In this document: positions 1 to 9,652 of the stretch, piece by piece | Layout of the letters: the number at the start of each line of letters is the position of its first letter | Position numbering within the stretch: position 1 is the first letter of the stretch | NCBI RefSeq assembly: GCF_000330885.1 | Contig: NC_020059.1 | Coordinates: forward strand, 2,097,001-2,161,000 | Direction: 5' to 3' | From: Rhizobium tropici CIAT 899 | GTDB lineage: Bacteria > Pseudomonadota > Alphaproteobacteria > Rhizobiales > Rhizobiaceae | DNA length: 64,000 bases | Notes under the pieces: generated by a model | The model's database searches: none | The model's input: only the letters and a program-made list of their open reading frames with translations | Told to the model about the DNA's origin: nothing | Made by a program: the position numbers and the translations under genes

Positions 1-8
1 ATGTAACC

Positions 9-1538
9 ATGAGCAACGGCGTCAGCACATCGACAGATAAAAACATTGTCGACCGATCGCGCAGTCACCGTAACCGGGCTGTGTCGAAGGCCGTGCGGCA
101 AACGCGCGAGCGCCTGCAAAGCGGCCATAGCCGTAATTTCGACCGCGAACTGATGATGATGCATATCGACACCTTGCGGCAGAGTGCCGCCGTCGTGCCG
201 ATCTTCGTCATCGTGGTTGCCGTTCTCGGCGTCTACCTGACGCGTGATGCCGGCATTCTCTTCTGGACCATTCCGATCCTCACGGCGCATGCCATCAACA
301 TGCTGATCGGACGACGCGCCAAGAAGCAGGAAATGTCAGCCGAAAGCGCCAGAAAGTGGCGACAGCTGCTTTTGCTGGGGCAATTGCTCGTCGGCTTCTG
401 TTGGGCTCTCTTTGCGATGCAAAATTGCGCGACCTGCGGCGGCGACAGTTTCGCCTTCTACAAGGGCACGACCCTGCTAGCGGCAATCTGCATTACGGCC
501 ATGTCCAGCTTCATGCTGCCACGAGCTGTTCCGTTTTCCTTCGCACCGGCGACCGTGGCGCTTACCGTGGCAGCCATTCTGACGCGAAGGCCTTCCGATA
601 TCGCCCTCACCGCAGCCATTGCGGTTGCCGTGATATTCTTCAGCTTCATCACCAACCGCATGTATCAGTCGAACCTGAAGATTCTCTCTTTCCAATCGGA
701 GAAGGACGATCTGATCGCCGAACTCGAAGTCGCGAAATCAATGTCCGACGAGGCCCGTCGGCGTGCCGAAGAAGCAAATCTCGCCAAATCGCGCTTTCTT
801 GCTTCCATGTCGCACGAGCTTAGAACGCCGCTGAATGCGATCCTTGGCTTTTCCGAAGTCATGTCGGCGGAGGTCATGGGGCCGCTCAACAATCCGACCT
901 ATCGCGAATACACCAGTGACATCCATCGATCCGGCCAGCACCTGCTCAACCTGATCAACGAAATCCTCGACCTCTCTCGTATCGAGGCCGGCAAATACGA
1001 GCTGAACGAAGAAGCAATTTCTCTCCTCGATATTGCCGAGGATTGCATCGGCATGGTGCAGTTGCGTGCCCGCGCCAAGAATATTTCGATCTCATCGCAA
1101 TTCGAAGCGCAGCTGCCTTCCGTCTGGGCCGATGAGAAATCGATGCGCCAGGTGATCCTCAACCTCTTGTCGAATGCAGTGAAATTCACGCCGCAAGGCG
1201 GCGAGATCAGTGTCAAGGTTGGCTGGACGGCCGGTGGCGGCGAATATGTCGCGATCAAGGACAACGGTCCGGGCATTCCCGAAGAAGAGATCCCGATTGT
1301 GCTGTCGGCCTTCGGCCAGGGCTCTATCGCCATCAAGAGTGCCGAACAAGGTACGGGCCTCGGGCTGCCGATCGTACAGGCCATTCTCGCCAAGCATGAC
1401 GGCCAGTTCATGCTGAAATCCAAGCTGCGGGAAGGCACGGAAGTCATCGCCATCCTACCGCCCAAGCGCGTGCTGCAAAGCCTGCCGGCGGTCGAGGATG
1501 CCCCGCTAGCCGAGCGGCGAAAGAAGAGCTTCGCTTAA
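9..1538 (+). CDS. Membrane sensor histidine kinase, DivJ/PleC/PdhS-like
   Basis: The 509-residue protein has a basic N-terminus, then about five hydrophobic segments between residues 55 and 210. A short coiled linker leads to a HisKA domain with phospho-acceptor His269 in SHELRTPLNAILGFSE, followed by DLSRIEAGK. The ATPase domain shows the N box NLLSNAVKF, DNGPGIP and GTGLGLPI. The HisKA block resembles alphaproteobacterial DivJ/PleC/PdhS kinases, which phosphorylate the single-domain regulator DivK in cell-cycle control; that partner is inferred from family only. No PAS or periplasmic sensor domain is visible, so the membrane region is probably the sensor. No response regulator lies next to it. 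The start at position 9 leaves only 8 upstream bases in the window, so the promoter is not visible. Confidence 0.85.
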   Translation: MSNGVSTSTDKNIVDRSRSHRNRAVSKAVRQTRERLQSGHSRNFDRELMMMHIDTLRQSAAVVPIFVIVVAVLGVYLTRDAGILFWTIPILTAHAINMLIGRRAKKQEMSAESARKWRQLLLLGQLLVGFCWALFAMQNCATCGGDSFAFYKGTTLLAAICITAMSSFMLPRAVPFSFAPATVALTVAAILTRRPSDIALTAAIAVAVIFFSFITNRMYQSNLKILSFQSEKDDLIAELEVAKSMSDEARRRAEEANLAKSRFLASMSHELRTPLNAILGFSEVMSAEVMGPLNNPTYREYTSDIHRSGQHLLNLINEILDLSRIEAGKYELNEEAISLLDIAEDCIGMVQLRARAKNISISSQFEAQLPSVWADEKSMRQVILNLLSNAVKFTPQGGEISVKVGWTAGGGEYVAIKDNGPGIPEEEIPIVLSAFGQGSIAIKSAEQGTGLGLPIVQAILAKHDGQFMLKSKLREGTEVIAILPPKRVLQSLPAVEDAPLAERRKKSFA

Positions 1539-1559
1539 ACGAAGCATGGACTCTGATTG

Positions 1560-1952
1560 TTAGCGGAATAGCAGATGGCTGCCGATGACGTAAAGCATGT
1601 AGATACCGGACGCGACCAGCATGCAGAGAACGGCAAAGGAGCCGAGATCCTTGGCGTGCTTGCCGACGTTGGAAATCTCCGGCGATATCCGGTCGATCAC
1701 CTCTTCCACCGCCGTATTCATGGCCTCGACTGCGAAGACGGCGAGGAACAACACCATGGCAATGACGATCTCACCGATGGTCGCACCGACGGCGATCAAC
1801 AGGATCAGTCCCACTCCGGCAAAAAGGAGCTCCTGGCGAAAAGCCGATTCCTGCAACAGCCGCTGAAAACCGCCCCAGGAATAGCCGGCGGCGGCGAAAA
1901 AGTGCCGAATCCCGGTCTCCTTATTGACCGCTGATTTTGAAAACTCAGCCAT
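1560..1952 (-). CDS. dgkA: Diacylglycerol kinase
   Basis: Small integral membrane lipid kinase that phosphorylates diacylglycerol to phosphatidic acid in the inner membrane. The 130-residue protein has three hydrophobic segments and the family signature EAMNTAVEEVIDRISPE, followed by KHAKDLGS. I chose the ATG at 1952 because GGAG lies 5 bases upstream; a reading frame extends 10 codons further but adds nothing typical of the family. Length matches usual DgkA (about 120-135 residues). It converges with the histidine kinase gene and is not obviously in an operon with cobT, since a strong hairpin lies between them. Confidence 0.9.
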   Translation of the reverse strand: MAEFSKSAVNKETGIRHFFAAAGYSWGGFQRLLQESAFRQELLFAGVGLILLIAVGATIGEIVIAMVLFLAVFAVEAMNTAVEEVIDRISPEISNVGKHAKDLGSFAVLCMLVASGIYMLYVIGSHLLFR

Positions 1953-2094
1953 TCGCGCTCCGCCGTATTGTCCCGGTTGCAATCTGGATGCCTTGCGAAT
2001 ACCGCCTCACCGTGGGCGAAGCAAGGCGACAGCTCTCGCCGCCTCGAAATTCATTGCAGTTTTATGACGGAAAACCGACCATCTACAGGAAACT

Positions 2095-2137
2095 GAGCGG
2101 CGAAACGTTTATTTCAACGTTTCGCCGCTCGGTTTTT
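2095..2137. terminator. Strong 14-bp-stem terminator next to cobT
   Basis: A near-perfect stem (2095-2108 with 2117-2130, loop about 8 bases) is followed on the plus strand by GGTTTTT at 2131-2137. On the minus strand it lies directly after the cobT stop but is followed only by AGTTTCC. It can therefore act as a cobT terminator, though its best U-tract is for plus-strand transcription. Confidence 0.7.
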
Positions 2138-3153
2138 CAGTGCTTGTTCGTAACCCCCGCGCTTTCGAACGTCGCCATGCCCGAATGGCAGGCTGCCGCA
2201 GCCTTGACGATACCCGCGGCCAATGCCGCCCCCGTACCTTCGCCAAGCCGCATGCCGAGCGCCAGAAGCGGCGTCTTGCCGAGCTTTTCGATCGAACGGA
2301 GATGACCCGGCTCGGCCGAGACATGCCCGATCAGGCAATGATCGAGGGCAGAGGGATTGGCAGCCTTGAGAATAGAGGCGGCGGCCGTCGCGACATAGCC
2401 GTCGATGATAACAGGGATACGCTCCATGCGCGCCGCGAGGATGGCGCCGGCCATGGCGGCGATCTCGCGGCCACCGAGGCGGCGCAGGATTTCCAGCGGA
2501 TCGTTGAGATGATCGCGATGGAGCGCGACCGCCTTCTCGACGGCAGCGATCTTGCGCTTCAGCATCTCACCTTCCGAGCCGGTGCCTGGGCCAACCCAGT
2601 CTTCGGCCTTGCCGCCATAGAGCGCGTAATGAATGGCCGCGGCGATCGTGGTATTGCCGATGCCCATCTCGCCAATGCAGAGAAGATCCGTACCGCCGGC
2701 AATCGCCTCCATGCCGAAGGCCATCGTGGCAGCGCAGTCGCGTTCGCTCAATGCCGGTTCTTCGGTGATGTCCCCGGTCGGGAACTCGAGCGCGAGATCG
2801 AAGACCTTGAGGCCGAGATCGTAGGCAACACAGATCTGGTTGATGGCTGCGCCGCCGGCTGCGAAATTTTCCACCATCTGCTGCGTCACCGAAGGCGGAA
2901 ACGGGGTGATCCCCTGCTTGGTGACACCATGATTTCCGGCAAAGATCGCCACCAGAGGCCGGGTCACTGCAGGCGAACGTCCAGTCCAGGCCGCCAGCCA
3001 GAAAGCGATTTCCTCCAGTCTTCCAAGCGCGCCCGGCGGCTTGGTGAGCTGTGCATCACGTTCGCGCGCGGCCACGAGCGCCCGGGCATCCGGGCCTGGA
3101 AGGTCGCGCAGCAATGCGCGGAAATCGTCGAATGGGAGGCCGCTGACGCTCAT
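2137..3153 (-). CDS. cobT: Nicotinate-nucleotide--dimethylbenzimidazole phosphoribosyltransferase
   Basis: Makes alpha-ribazole 5'-phosphate from 5,6-dimethylbenzimidazole and nicotinate mononucleotide, giving the lower ligand of cobalamin. The 338 residues include FAGNHGVTKQGITPFP, GGAAINQ, GIGNTTIAAA and, near the C-terminus, RLGEGTGAALA, whose Glu is the catalytic base in the Salmonella enzyme. The same protein is called CobU in Pseudomonas denitrificans; it is not the cobaltochelatase subunit also named CobT. The start has AAGGA 8 bases upstream. It is divergent from the cobalamin synthase gene, its next partner in nucleotide-loop assembly, with a shared intergenic region of about 125 bases. 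No cobalamin riboswitch motif is seen there. Confidence 0.95.
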   Translation of the reverse strand: MSVSGLPFDDFRALLRDLPGPDARALVAARERDAQLTKPPGALGRLEEIAFWLAAWTGRSPAVTRPLVAIFAGNHGVTKQGITPFPPSVTQQMVENFAAGGAAINQICVAYDLGLKVFDLALEFPTGDITEEPALSERDCAATMAFGMEAIAGGTDLLCIGEMGIGNTTIAAAIHYALYGGKAEDWVGPGTGSEGEMLKRKIAAVEKAVALHRDHLNDPLEILRRLGGREIAAMAGAILAARMERIPVIIDGYVATAAASILKAANPSALDHCLIGHVSAEPGHLRSIEKLGKTPLLALGMRLGEGTGAALAAGIVKAAAACHSGMATFESAGVTNKH

Positions 3154-3280
3154 GAATGCGTTCCTTGTCTTTTAGTCTCAAATCGGGTTCTTTGCGTGCG
3201 ACTCTATTAATCCTGGGAATCGGCGTGAACAACTCCAAAAGCGCCCGATGCTGTCGCGCGTATGGCGGGGAGAGGAAGAA

Positions 3281-4057
3281 ATGCGGGAATATATGCGTGA
3301 CATCGCGCGCTCCGTCGCTTTCTTGAGCCGCATTCCCGTGCCGTCGTCCTTCTTCGAAGGCGATGACGGCAAGCTCTCGCGTGTTTCACGCGCTTTTCCT
3401 GTCGCCGGCCTGCTGATCGCCCTGCCCTCTGCACTGACCTTCAGCGTGCTGCTTGCCCTCAACGCCGATCCGTTGATGGCCGCATTGCTGGCGCTTGCCG
3501 TGCACACGCTCCTGACCGGCGCCCTCCATGAAGACGGGCTCAGCGACACGGCAGACGGATTGGGTGGCGGCAAGGACCGCGAGCGCGCACTCGAAATCAT
3601 GAAGGATAGCCGTATCGGGACGTACGGGGCGGCAGCGTTGATACTGTCCTTCGGATTGCGGGCGGCGGCACTTGCCGCCATCGCGCGGCATCTCCCGCCT
3701 GAGGACGGCGCGGTCGCAATCCTCGCCGCGGCCGTCTTGAGCCGCGGCGCCATGGTCTGGCATTGGTACGCCCTGCCACCAGCCAAACCGGATGGGATCG
3801 CGGCATCAGCGGGCAAGCCAGATGGCGACGCCATGCAACTGGCGCTGCTTGCGACACTTGGCCTTGCAGTACTGCTCGTCGGCCCTGCCATGGGCATTCG
3901 GGCGCTGGTTGGCTGCCTTCTTGCGACAAGCGTCGCGGCATTTCTTGCCACAAGATATGTCCGCCAGAAATTGACCGGCCATACGGGCGATACGATCGGC
4001 GCGACCCAGCAGATTTGCGAGATCGCGTCGCTCTGCACCCTTGCCATGTGCGTTTGA
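3281..4057 (+). CDS. cobS: Adenosylcobinamide-GDP ribazoletransferase (cobalamin synthase)
   Basis: Integral membrane enzyme that joins adenosylcobinamide-GDP with alpha-ribazole (phosphate) to form adenosylcobalamin (phosphate). The family motif is seen as [15 protein letters not shown] followed by [10 protein letters not shown], with several hydrophobic segments, and the length of 258 residues is normal. I chose the ATG at 3281 because GGGGAGAGGAAG precedes it; a longer frame begins at 3248 without such a site. In Pseudomonas denitrificans nomenclature this is CobV. It is divergent from cobT and is followed at 4077 by the DUF1289 gene. Confidence 0.93.
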   Translation: MREYMRDIARSVAFLSRIPVPSSFFEGDDGKLSRVSRAFPVAGLLIALPSALTFSVLLALNADPLMAALLALAVHTLLTGALHEDGLSDTADGLGGGKDRERALEIMKDSRIGTYGAAALILSFGLRAAALAAIARHLPPEDGAVAILAAAVLSRGAMVWHWYALPPAKPDGIAASAGKPDGDAMQLALLATLGLAVLLVGPAMGIRALVGCLLATSVAAFLATRYVRQKLTGHTGDTIGATQQICEIASLCTLAMCV

Positions 4058-4076
4058 AGCATCGATATATGATCCC

Positions 4077-4298
4077 ATGCTGACACCCTGCATCCTCGTC
4101 TGCTCCATTGATCAGAACACCGGCTATTGCTTCGGCTGCGGCCGCACATCTGCTGAAATCGGCGCATGGATGAGCTATAGCGACGACGAGCGCCGTCAGA
4201 TCATGGAAATGCTTCCGGAGCGCCTGACCAAGGTCGAACGCAAGCCGCGCCGGGAGACCCGCCGCCAAAGGATGGCACGGGAGCGCAGTGTCGTATGA
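4077..4298 (+). CDS. DUF1289 small cysteine-rich protein
   Basis: The 73-residue protein begins with a four-cysteine cluster, PCILVCSIDQ...YCFGCGRT, typical of DUF1289 proteins and suggesting metal binding. A basic, Arg-rich tail follows. The function of the family is unknown to me. The start at 4077 places the Cys cluster at the N-terminus, as is usual. It follows cobS closely, and its end overlaps the next start by 4 bases (ATGA), so the three genes are likely one transcript. Confidence 0.85.
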   Translation: MLTPCILVCSIDQNTGYCFGCGRTSAEIGAWMSYSDDERRQIMEMLPERLTKVERKPRRETRRQRMARERSVV

Positions 4299-4996
4299 AC
4301 CGCCTGAACATCGTTCTCGTCATTCTCGGCATCGGCCTCGCACTGCTCATCTTCAACAATAATACCGGCTCCACCTTCGGCATGCGCAATGACGACTTCG
4401 CGCGTGTCGTCTATCTCGTACCGATCGCCCTGATGATGAGCGCCGCCGTCTGGGCTAGCCGGCATACGGTCAGCCAATCGATCCGCAATCTTCTCATCTG
4501 GTTCGTCATCATCATGGCGCTTGCGACCGCCTATATCTATCGCCGCGATGCCGAACAGGTCGGCAACCGCCTCTTTGCCGGCCTGATGCCCGGCCATGCC
4601 GTCGTCGTTACGACGAGCGAAGGCGGTCAGGAGGTCATCCTTCACAAACGTTCGAACGGGCATTTCGAAGCGAAGGTCATGATCAACGGCCAACCGATCG
4701 ACATGCTGATCGACACCGGCGCCAGCACCATCGCCCTGTCGCAGGAAGACGCCGAGCGCGTCGGTATCACTCCGGAAAACCTCACCTATTCGCAGACGGT
4801 ACTGACCGCCAACGGCCGCGCCAGAGCGGCTCCCGTTGAACTCGGCTCGGTGGCAATCGGCCCGATCAAGCGCAGGGATGTCCAAGCGAGCGTGGCCGAA
4901 GCAGGCAGGCTCGATCAGAGCCTGCTCGGCATGAGCTTTCTCGAAACCCTGGGGTCCATGCAGATGCAGACGGACGAGCTTCGACTGCGGGACTGA
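4295..4996 (+). CDS. Membrane-anchored retropepsin-like aspartic protease (clan AA, TIGR02281-type)
   Basis: The 233-residue protein has three N-terminal hydrophobic segments (about residues 3-20, 38-55 and 66-84). A periplasmic domain follows with the aspartic-protease motif DTGASTIALS near residue 147 and a LLGMSFLETLG motif near the end. This matches single-lobe retropepsin-like proteases that should dimerise. Substrate is unknown. Translation is probably coupled to the DUF1289 gene through the ATGA overlap. Confidence 0.85.
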   Translation: MNRLNIVLVILGIGLALLIFNNNTGSTFGMRNDDFARVVYLVPIALMMSAAVWASRHTVSQSIRNLLIWFVIIMALATAYIYRRDAEQVGNRLFAGLMPGHAVVVTTSEGGQEVILHKRSNGHFEAKVMINGQPIDMLIDTGASTIALSQEDAERVGITPENLTYSQTVLTANGRARAAPVELGSVAIGPIKRRDVQASVAEAGRLDQSLLGMSFLETLGSMQMQTDELRLRD

Positions 4997-5094
4997 TGAA
5001 CCACCGCATGCGATAGTTCGGTTGGGAGCGAAGCATTCGCCGGCCTCTTCACTCTAAAAGATGGCATGTCCAAACCTTATAAGAGTGAAAAACG

Positions 5095-5997
5095 ATGACG
5101 CCGGCAAGACCCAACCTGACGACCGAACTGCTGCTTCTCCTTGCACTCGCGACCTGCTGGGGCGCCTCTTACACCTTCATCCGCATCGGCGTGGCAACCA
5201 TTCCGCCGATCACGCTGATTGCCGCGCGAACCCTGATCGCCGGTCTTGTCCTTCTCGCCATCATCCGCTGGCGCGGGCTGAGCCTGCCGAGAGACGCCGC
5301 CACATGGAAGCGTTTCCTCATTCAATCCTGCCTCAACAGTGCCATTCCCTTCACGTTGATCGCCTGGGCGGAACAGACCGTCGATGCCGGTTTGGCGACC
5401 ATATTGAATTCCACGACACCGATTTTCGCCTTCCTGATTTCCGCCTTCCTGTTGCGCAGCGAGCCGTTGACGGGACGCAAGCTATTTGGCGTGATTGCCG
5501 GAATGGCGGGCATCTGCCTGATCATCGGCCTCGATGCACTACATGGAATGGGTCGCCAATTGCTGCCGCAGCTTTCCGTTGTCGCCGCCTCTATCTGCTA
5601 TGCCTGTGCCGCCTTGTTCGGCCGCAATTTCAAGGGACTGGACCCGATGATGCCCGCAGCCGGCTCGTTGCTTTGCGGTGCTGCCCTCCTGATCCCGGCG
5701 AGCTTGATTGTCGAACACCCCTGGCAGATTGCGCCATCGACAGCCTCGATCCTGGCACTGCTCGGCCTGTCGGTCGTCTCCACCGCGCTTGCCTTCAGCA
5801 TCTATTTTCGACTTATCCAGACCCTCGGCTCGGTCGGCACGACGGCGCAGGCCTATCTTCGCGTCCCGATCGGCGTCGGCATCGGCGTTACCTTCCTCGG
5901 CGAGCCTCTATCCCCGACGGCAGCCATCGGTCTTGTCTGTGTCGTGGCAGGTGTCATGGCCATGACCATCGCACCACGCAGGAAGGCACTGGCGTGA
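5095..5997 (+). CDS. DMT-superfamily (EamA) transporter
   Basis: The 300 residues form two EamA repeats and about ten transmembrane helices, with TCWGASYTFIRIGVATIPP at the N-terminus and a second repeat starting near LSVVAASICYACAALFG. Such proteins export amino acids or other metabolites; the substrate cannot be read from sequence. GAGTGAAAAA precedes the start at 5095. It stands alone between the protease gene and the convergent GNAT gene. Confidence 0.85.
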   Translation: MTPARPNLTTELLLLLALATCWGASYTFIRIGVATIPPITLIAARTLIAGLVLLAIIRWRGLSLPRDAATWKRFLIQSCLNSAIPFTLIAWAEQTVDAGLATILNSTTPIFAFLISAFLLRSEPLTGRKLFGVIAGMAGICLIIGLDALHGMGRQLLPQLSVVAASICYACAALFGRNFKGLDPMMPAAGSLLCGAALLIPASLIVEHPWQIAPSTASILALLGLSVVSTALAFSIYFRLIQTLGSVGTTAQAYLRVPIGVGIGVTFLGEPLSPTAAIGLVCVVAGVMAMTIAPRRKALA

Positions 5998-6031
5998 AAA
6001 GGCAATCACGTCCAGCGCTCGCATGGGGCGC

Positions 6032-6562
6032 TCAGCTTGGAAGAGACAGATCGTCCCATGCGAAAATGAGATTGTCGGATCGCCAGACAGGTCCCGGATC
6101 GGTGTAACGGCCGATCAACCGCCCTCCAAGGGCGCGATAGAAGGCGATCGCCGGCTCGTTACCGACGACAACGCCGAGCGCGGCGCCCGAATATCCCATG
6201 GCAGCAAACTCTTCCATCATTGTCCGCATGAGCCAGCGGCCAAGTCCCTGACGCTTGATGGAGGGATCGATATAGAGCGATTTTATCTCACCGCGCCCCT
6301 CGAATGCCGCCTCGGACGGCGCTGCAATCGCGCCGATGCCGACAAGTCGCGCACCTTGTTCAGCCAGGAACACACGCTGATCCCGACGCGGAGTGGCCAG
6401 CATATCGGCCCATCGCGCGCGACGGTAATCTTCATCAAGGACCCGATAGACTTCGATAGGCGCCAGATCGCGATAGGTATCGCACCAGATCGCGCGATGC
6501 AGCCTGGCGATGTCAGCAACATCACCGGCGAGCGCGGGCCTGATCTCTATGTTCGTCGTCAT
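6032..6562 (-). CDS. GNAT-family N-acetyltransferase
   Basis: The 176 residues carry the GNAT acetyl-CoA fold: RPALAGDVADIARLH at the N-terminus, IKSLYIDPSIKRQGLGRWLM (motif A, with the Q/RxxGxG pyrophosphate loop) and VVGNEPAIAFYRALGG (motif B). The substrate is not predictable. The ATG at 6562 overlaps the folC stop by 4 bases, so translation is probably coupled to folC. Confidence 0.85.
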   Translation of the reverse strand: MTTNIEIRPALAGDVADIARLHRAIWCDTYRDLAPIEVYRVLDEDYRRARWADMLATPRRDQRVFLAEQGARLVGIGAIAAPSEAAFEGRGEIKSLYIDPSIKRQGLGRWLMRTMMEEFAAMGYSGAALGVVVGNEPAIAFYRALGGRLIGRYTDPGPVWRSDNLIFAWDDLSLPS

Positions 6563-7890
6563 TGGGCATTTCTGAGGACGGCGCCACGCAGCGCCCCGAC
6601 AAGATAGAGCGAACCGGTAACAAGCATCCAGCCGCCGCGCTCGGCGGCTTTCACCATCGCCCGATCCAGCGCCCTGTGCGGGTCGGGCTCGGCTTCGCAA
6701 TTCACACCCACGGACCTTCCCAACGCTTCCAGCTCGATCGCAGCATGAGCGCGACCCGATCCGGACGCTTCCGTAAAGACCGCATAGGCCACATATCGCG
6801 AGAGCACATTCAAGAAACCGGGCGCGTCCTTGTCGGATGCCAGTGCGACGATGGCAACACATTCGCCGCTGACCGAGGAGGAGCGCGTAATATCGCGCAA
6901 CACAGCCTCGATATTGAACGGCACATGCGCGCCATCCATGATGACGGGCAGGCTTTGCCGCCCCTTTGCCAATGCAGGCGGCAGAGAGACGTCGAAACGC
7001 TCCATCCGTCCCGGCAGACGCGCCTTGTCGATAACAGCTTTTTCGAGCAGCCGTGCACCGATCGGCTGACCCTTTGCGCCTCCCTCCCGCACACTCTCAC
7101 CCTGCCGTCCCAGATGATCGAACACCACTCCGACCAGGGCGATATTCGTCTCCGCAATCGTTGCGTCCTCGGGAAGGTCGGTTCGCAGGACCTTGCAGCC
7201 CAGCTCATCGGCGCGCTGCTGCAACACCTGTCCTGCGACGTCGGCGGCGGCAAGCGTCGTCACAAGCGTCGCGCCGGGCTTCAATATGCCGACCTTCTCC
7301 CGCGCGATCGCCGCGCGCGTGCTTCCCAGAATCTCCGTGTGCTCAAGGCCGATATTCGTGACGATCGCGACTTCGCCGAAGACCACATTCGTCGAATCCA
7401 GCCTGCCGCCAAGCCCGACCTCGACCACAACCCAGCTCAAACCGGCATCCCTGAAAACGACGAAAGCGGCAGCCGTTATCACGTCGAACCAGGTTGCGTC
7501 CTCGGCAGCGGTTGCGGCCTGTTTCGCGTCCTCATAGCCATCCAGAACCTGCATGATCGCCGTCGCCAGTGCATCGTCCTCGACCTCCTGGCCGAGAATG
7601 CTGACACGCTCATTCACGCGGTCCACATGTGGCGATCCGTAACGTCCGACCCGCCAGCCTGCCCGCAGCAATCCGGCTTCGAGGAGCGCCGATACCGATC
7701 CTTTACCCTTGGTGCCCGCGACGTGGATCGCGCGGAAACTCCGATGCGGATTGCCCAGGCGTTGCATGAGATCGAGCATCGGCTCAAGACCGACCCGCAT
7801 CTCTCCCCGCGGCTTGCGTTCCCAATTGGTCAGTTGATCGAGCCGGGAAAGTGCCTGGGACAGCGGGGGGGTGAGATGAGCCTGCGACAT
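6559..7890 (-). CDS. folC: Bifunctional folylpolyglutamate synthase/dihydrofolate synthase
   Basis: Adds glutamate to dihydropteroate or tetrahydrofolate in folate biosynthesis. The 443-residue protein has the Mur-ligase-type P-loop HVAGTKGKGSVSALLE, followed by GRYGSPHVDRVNERV, WVVVEVGLGGRLDSTNV and NIGLEHTEILG, all standard FolC motifs, and MDGAHVPFN in the C-terminal domain. I chose the ATG at 7890 over one 12 codons upstream because the protein then begins as relatives do. The neighbours are a GNAT gene (coupled, downstream) and an ABC exporter upstream, not accD. Confidence 0.92.
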   Translation of the reverse strand: MSQAHLTPPLSQALSRLDQLTNWERKPRGEMRVGLEPMLDLMQRLGNPHRSFRAIHVAGTKGKGSVSALLEAGLLRAGWRVGRYGSPHVDRVNERVSILGQEVEDDALATAIMQVLDGYEDAKQAATAAEDATWFDVITAAAFVVFRDAGLSWVVVEVGLGGRLDSTNVVFGEVAIVTNIGLEHTEILGSTRAAIAREKVGILKPGATLVTTLAAADVAGQVLQQRADELGCKVLRTDLPEDATIAETNIALVGVVFDHLGRQGESVREGGAKGQPIGARLLEKAVIDKARLPGRMERFDVSLPPALAKGRQSLPVIMDGAHVPFNIEAVLRDITRSSSVSGECVAIVALASDKDAPGFLNVLSRYVAYAVFTEASGSGRAHAAIELEALGRSVGVNCEAEPDPHRALDRAMVKAAERGGWMLVTGSLYLVGALRGAVLRNAQ

Positions 7891-7967
7891 TGAATGCTTT
7901 CCTGGACCATTTTGTTGCGGCTGCAAAAGCCGCAGGCCTTCTTAGTCCCGCCAGCCCGGCATCGCCA

Positions 7968-8729
7968 TCAATTTCTCAAGCGATATCCTGTCCGGAAAAT
8001 CCATCCGAGGATCACCAGACAGACGACAAGGAAGAGCGTGATCATGGCAAGGCTCAGCACCGGATTGACATCGGCAATGCCATAGAAGCTCCAGCGGAAG
8101 CCGCTGACCAGATAGAGGACGGGATTGAGGTGGCTGACCGCCTGCCAGAAGGGCGGCAGCATGTTGATCGAATAGAAGCTGCCGCCAAGGAAGGTGAGCG
8201 GCGGCACGACCAGCATCGGGATCAGGTTCAGCTGTTCGAAATTCCCGGCCCATATGCCGATCATGAAGCCGAATAGGCTGAAGGTGACGGCCGTCAGCAC
8301 GAAGAACAGGATCATCATGAAAGGATGCTCGATCCTGATATCGACGAAGAAACTTGCCGTGGCGAGGATAATCAGGCCGATCAGCATCCCCTTGGTGGCA
8401 GCCGCACCGACATAGCCGAGCACGATTTCCGTCATGGCGACAGGCGCCGACAGCACCTCGTAGATCGTACCGGTGAATTTCGGGAAATAGATGCCGAAGG
8501 AGCCGTTGCTGATGCACTGGCCGAGCAAGGTCAGCATGATCAGGCCGGGCGTGATGAATGCTCCGTAGGAGACGCCCTCGACCAGATTGATGCGCGAACC
8601 GATCGCCGCGCCGAAGACGATGAAATAGAGCGATGTGGAAATGACCGGCGAAACGACGCTCTGCAGCAGCGTGCGGCGCGTACGGGCCATTTCGAAGGCG
8701 TAGATGGATTTGACCGCTTCGAAGTTCAT
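7968..8729 (-). CDS. ABC-2 type exporter permease
   Basis: The 253-residue protein has about six transmembrane helices and the ABC-2 permease pattern: an N-terminal amphipathic segment, [16 protein letters not shown], a conserved loop around [20 protein letters not shown], and [17 protein letters not shown] near the C-terminus. It forms the membrane part of an exporter with the ATPase encoded just upstream; the genes overlap by 4 bases (8726-8729). Substrate is unknown; relatives include YadH and NodJ. Confidence 0.9.
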   Translation of the reverse strand: MNFEAVKSIYAFEMARTRRTLLQSVVSPVISTSLYFIVFGAAIGSRINLVEGVSYGAFITPGLIMLTLLGQCISNGSFGIYFPKFTGTIYEVLSAPVAMTEIVLGYVGAAATKGMLIGLIILATASFFVDIRIEHPFMMILFFVLTAVTFSLFGFMIGIWAGNFEQLNLIPMLVVPPLTFLGGSFYSINMLPPFWQAVSHLNPVLYLVSGFRWSFYGIADVNPVLSLAMITLFLVVCLVILGWIFRTGYRLRN

Positions 8730-9652
8730 TTGCCTGCCTCCACCAGCGAGACGAAAATATCCTCGAGCGAGCTTTGGCGCGTCGAGAGATCCTTGAAATG
8801 AATTCCCTCGGCACCGAGTTTCGACAGCAGCGCCGCAATGCTCGACTGCTCGTGCTGAGCGTCGAAATCATAGATCAGCGTCAGGCCGTTCGGCCCAAGC
8901 GAAAGCCCGTTCCCATCGAGGGACTGGGGTACAGCCTCGATCGGCTCGTTCAAATCGAGGATCAGTTGCTTGCGGCCGAGCTTGGCCATGAGCGCCCTCT
9001 TCTCCTCCACCAGCAGCAGCTCGCCACCATTGATGACCCCGACGCGATCGGCCGCTTCTTCGGCCTCTTCGATGTAATGCGTTGTGAGAATGATCGTGAC
9101 GCCGGATACGCGCAAGCGCTCGACCACATGCCACATGTCCTTGCGCAATGCCACGTCGACACCGGCCGTGGGCTCATCGAGAAACAGGATCTCCGGTTCG
9201 TGCGAGAGGGCCTTGGCGATAAGCACGCGCCGCTTCATGCCGCCGGAAAGCTGGCGAAGCGTGTTGTCCTTCTTCTCCCACAGCGAAAGATCGCGCAGTA
9301 TCTTCTCGATATATTCGGGGTTCGGCCTCTTGCCGTGAAGCCCGCGCGAAAAGCTGACTGTATTCCAGACGGTTTCGAACTGATCGGTCGTCAATTCCTG
9401 CGGCACGAGGCCGATCAGGCTGCGCGTGGCGCGGAAATCGCGCACGACGTCATAACCGCCGACGGTCACAGACCCACCGCTCGGGTTGGCAATCCCGCAG
9501 ACGATGGAAATCAGTGTTGTCTTGCCGGCACCGTTCGGCCCCAGCAGCGCCAGGATTTCCCCTCGCTCGATATCGAGACTGACACCTTTCAGCGCCTGAA
9601 ACCCGTTGGAGTAGGTTTTGGTCAGATTACTTATGGAAATGATCGGAGCCAT
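8726..9652 (-). CDS. ABC transporter ATP-binding protein (DrrA/NodI-type)
   Basis: Energises export with the adjacent ABC-2 permease. The 308 residues show Walker [10 protein letters not shown], the signature LSGGMKRRV, Walker [14 protein letters not shown] and the H-loop [10 protein letters not shown]. The C-terminal extension after residue 215 is typical of DrrA-type subunits. Its stop overlaps the permease start by 4 bases. The upstream region to about 9720 should hold the promoter. Confidence 0.92.
   Translation of the reverse strand: MAPIISISNLTKTYSNGFQALKGVSLDIERGEILALLGPNGAGKTTLISIVCGIANPSGGSVTVGGYDVVRDFRATRSLIGLVPQELTTDQFETVWNTVSFSRGLHGKRPNPEYIEKILRDLSLWEKKDNTLRQLSGGMKRRVLIAKALSHEPEILFLDEPTAGVDVALRKDMWHVVERLRVSGVTIILTTHYIEEAEEAADRVGVINGGELLLVEEKRALMAKLGRKQLILDLNEPIEAVPQSLDGNGLSLGPNGLTLIYDFDAQHEQSSIAALLSKLGAEGIHFKDLSTRQSSLEDIFVSLVEAGK

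Noticed and set aside
3154..3280. Possible riboswitch in the cobT-cobS divergent region
   Set aside because: Too short for the element and lacks the B12 box.
6562..7893. 443-residue frame opposite folC
   Set aside because: Exact antisense of folC codon positions; translation looks random.
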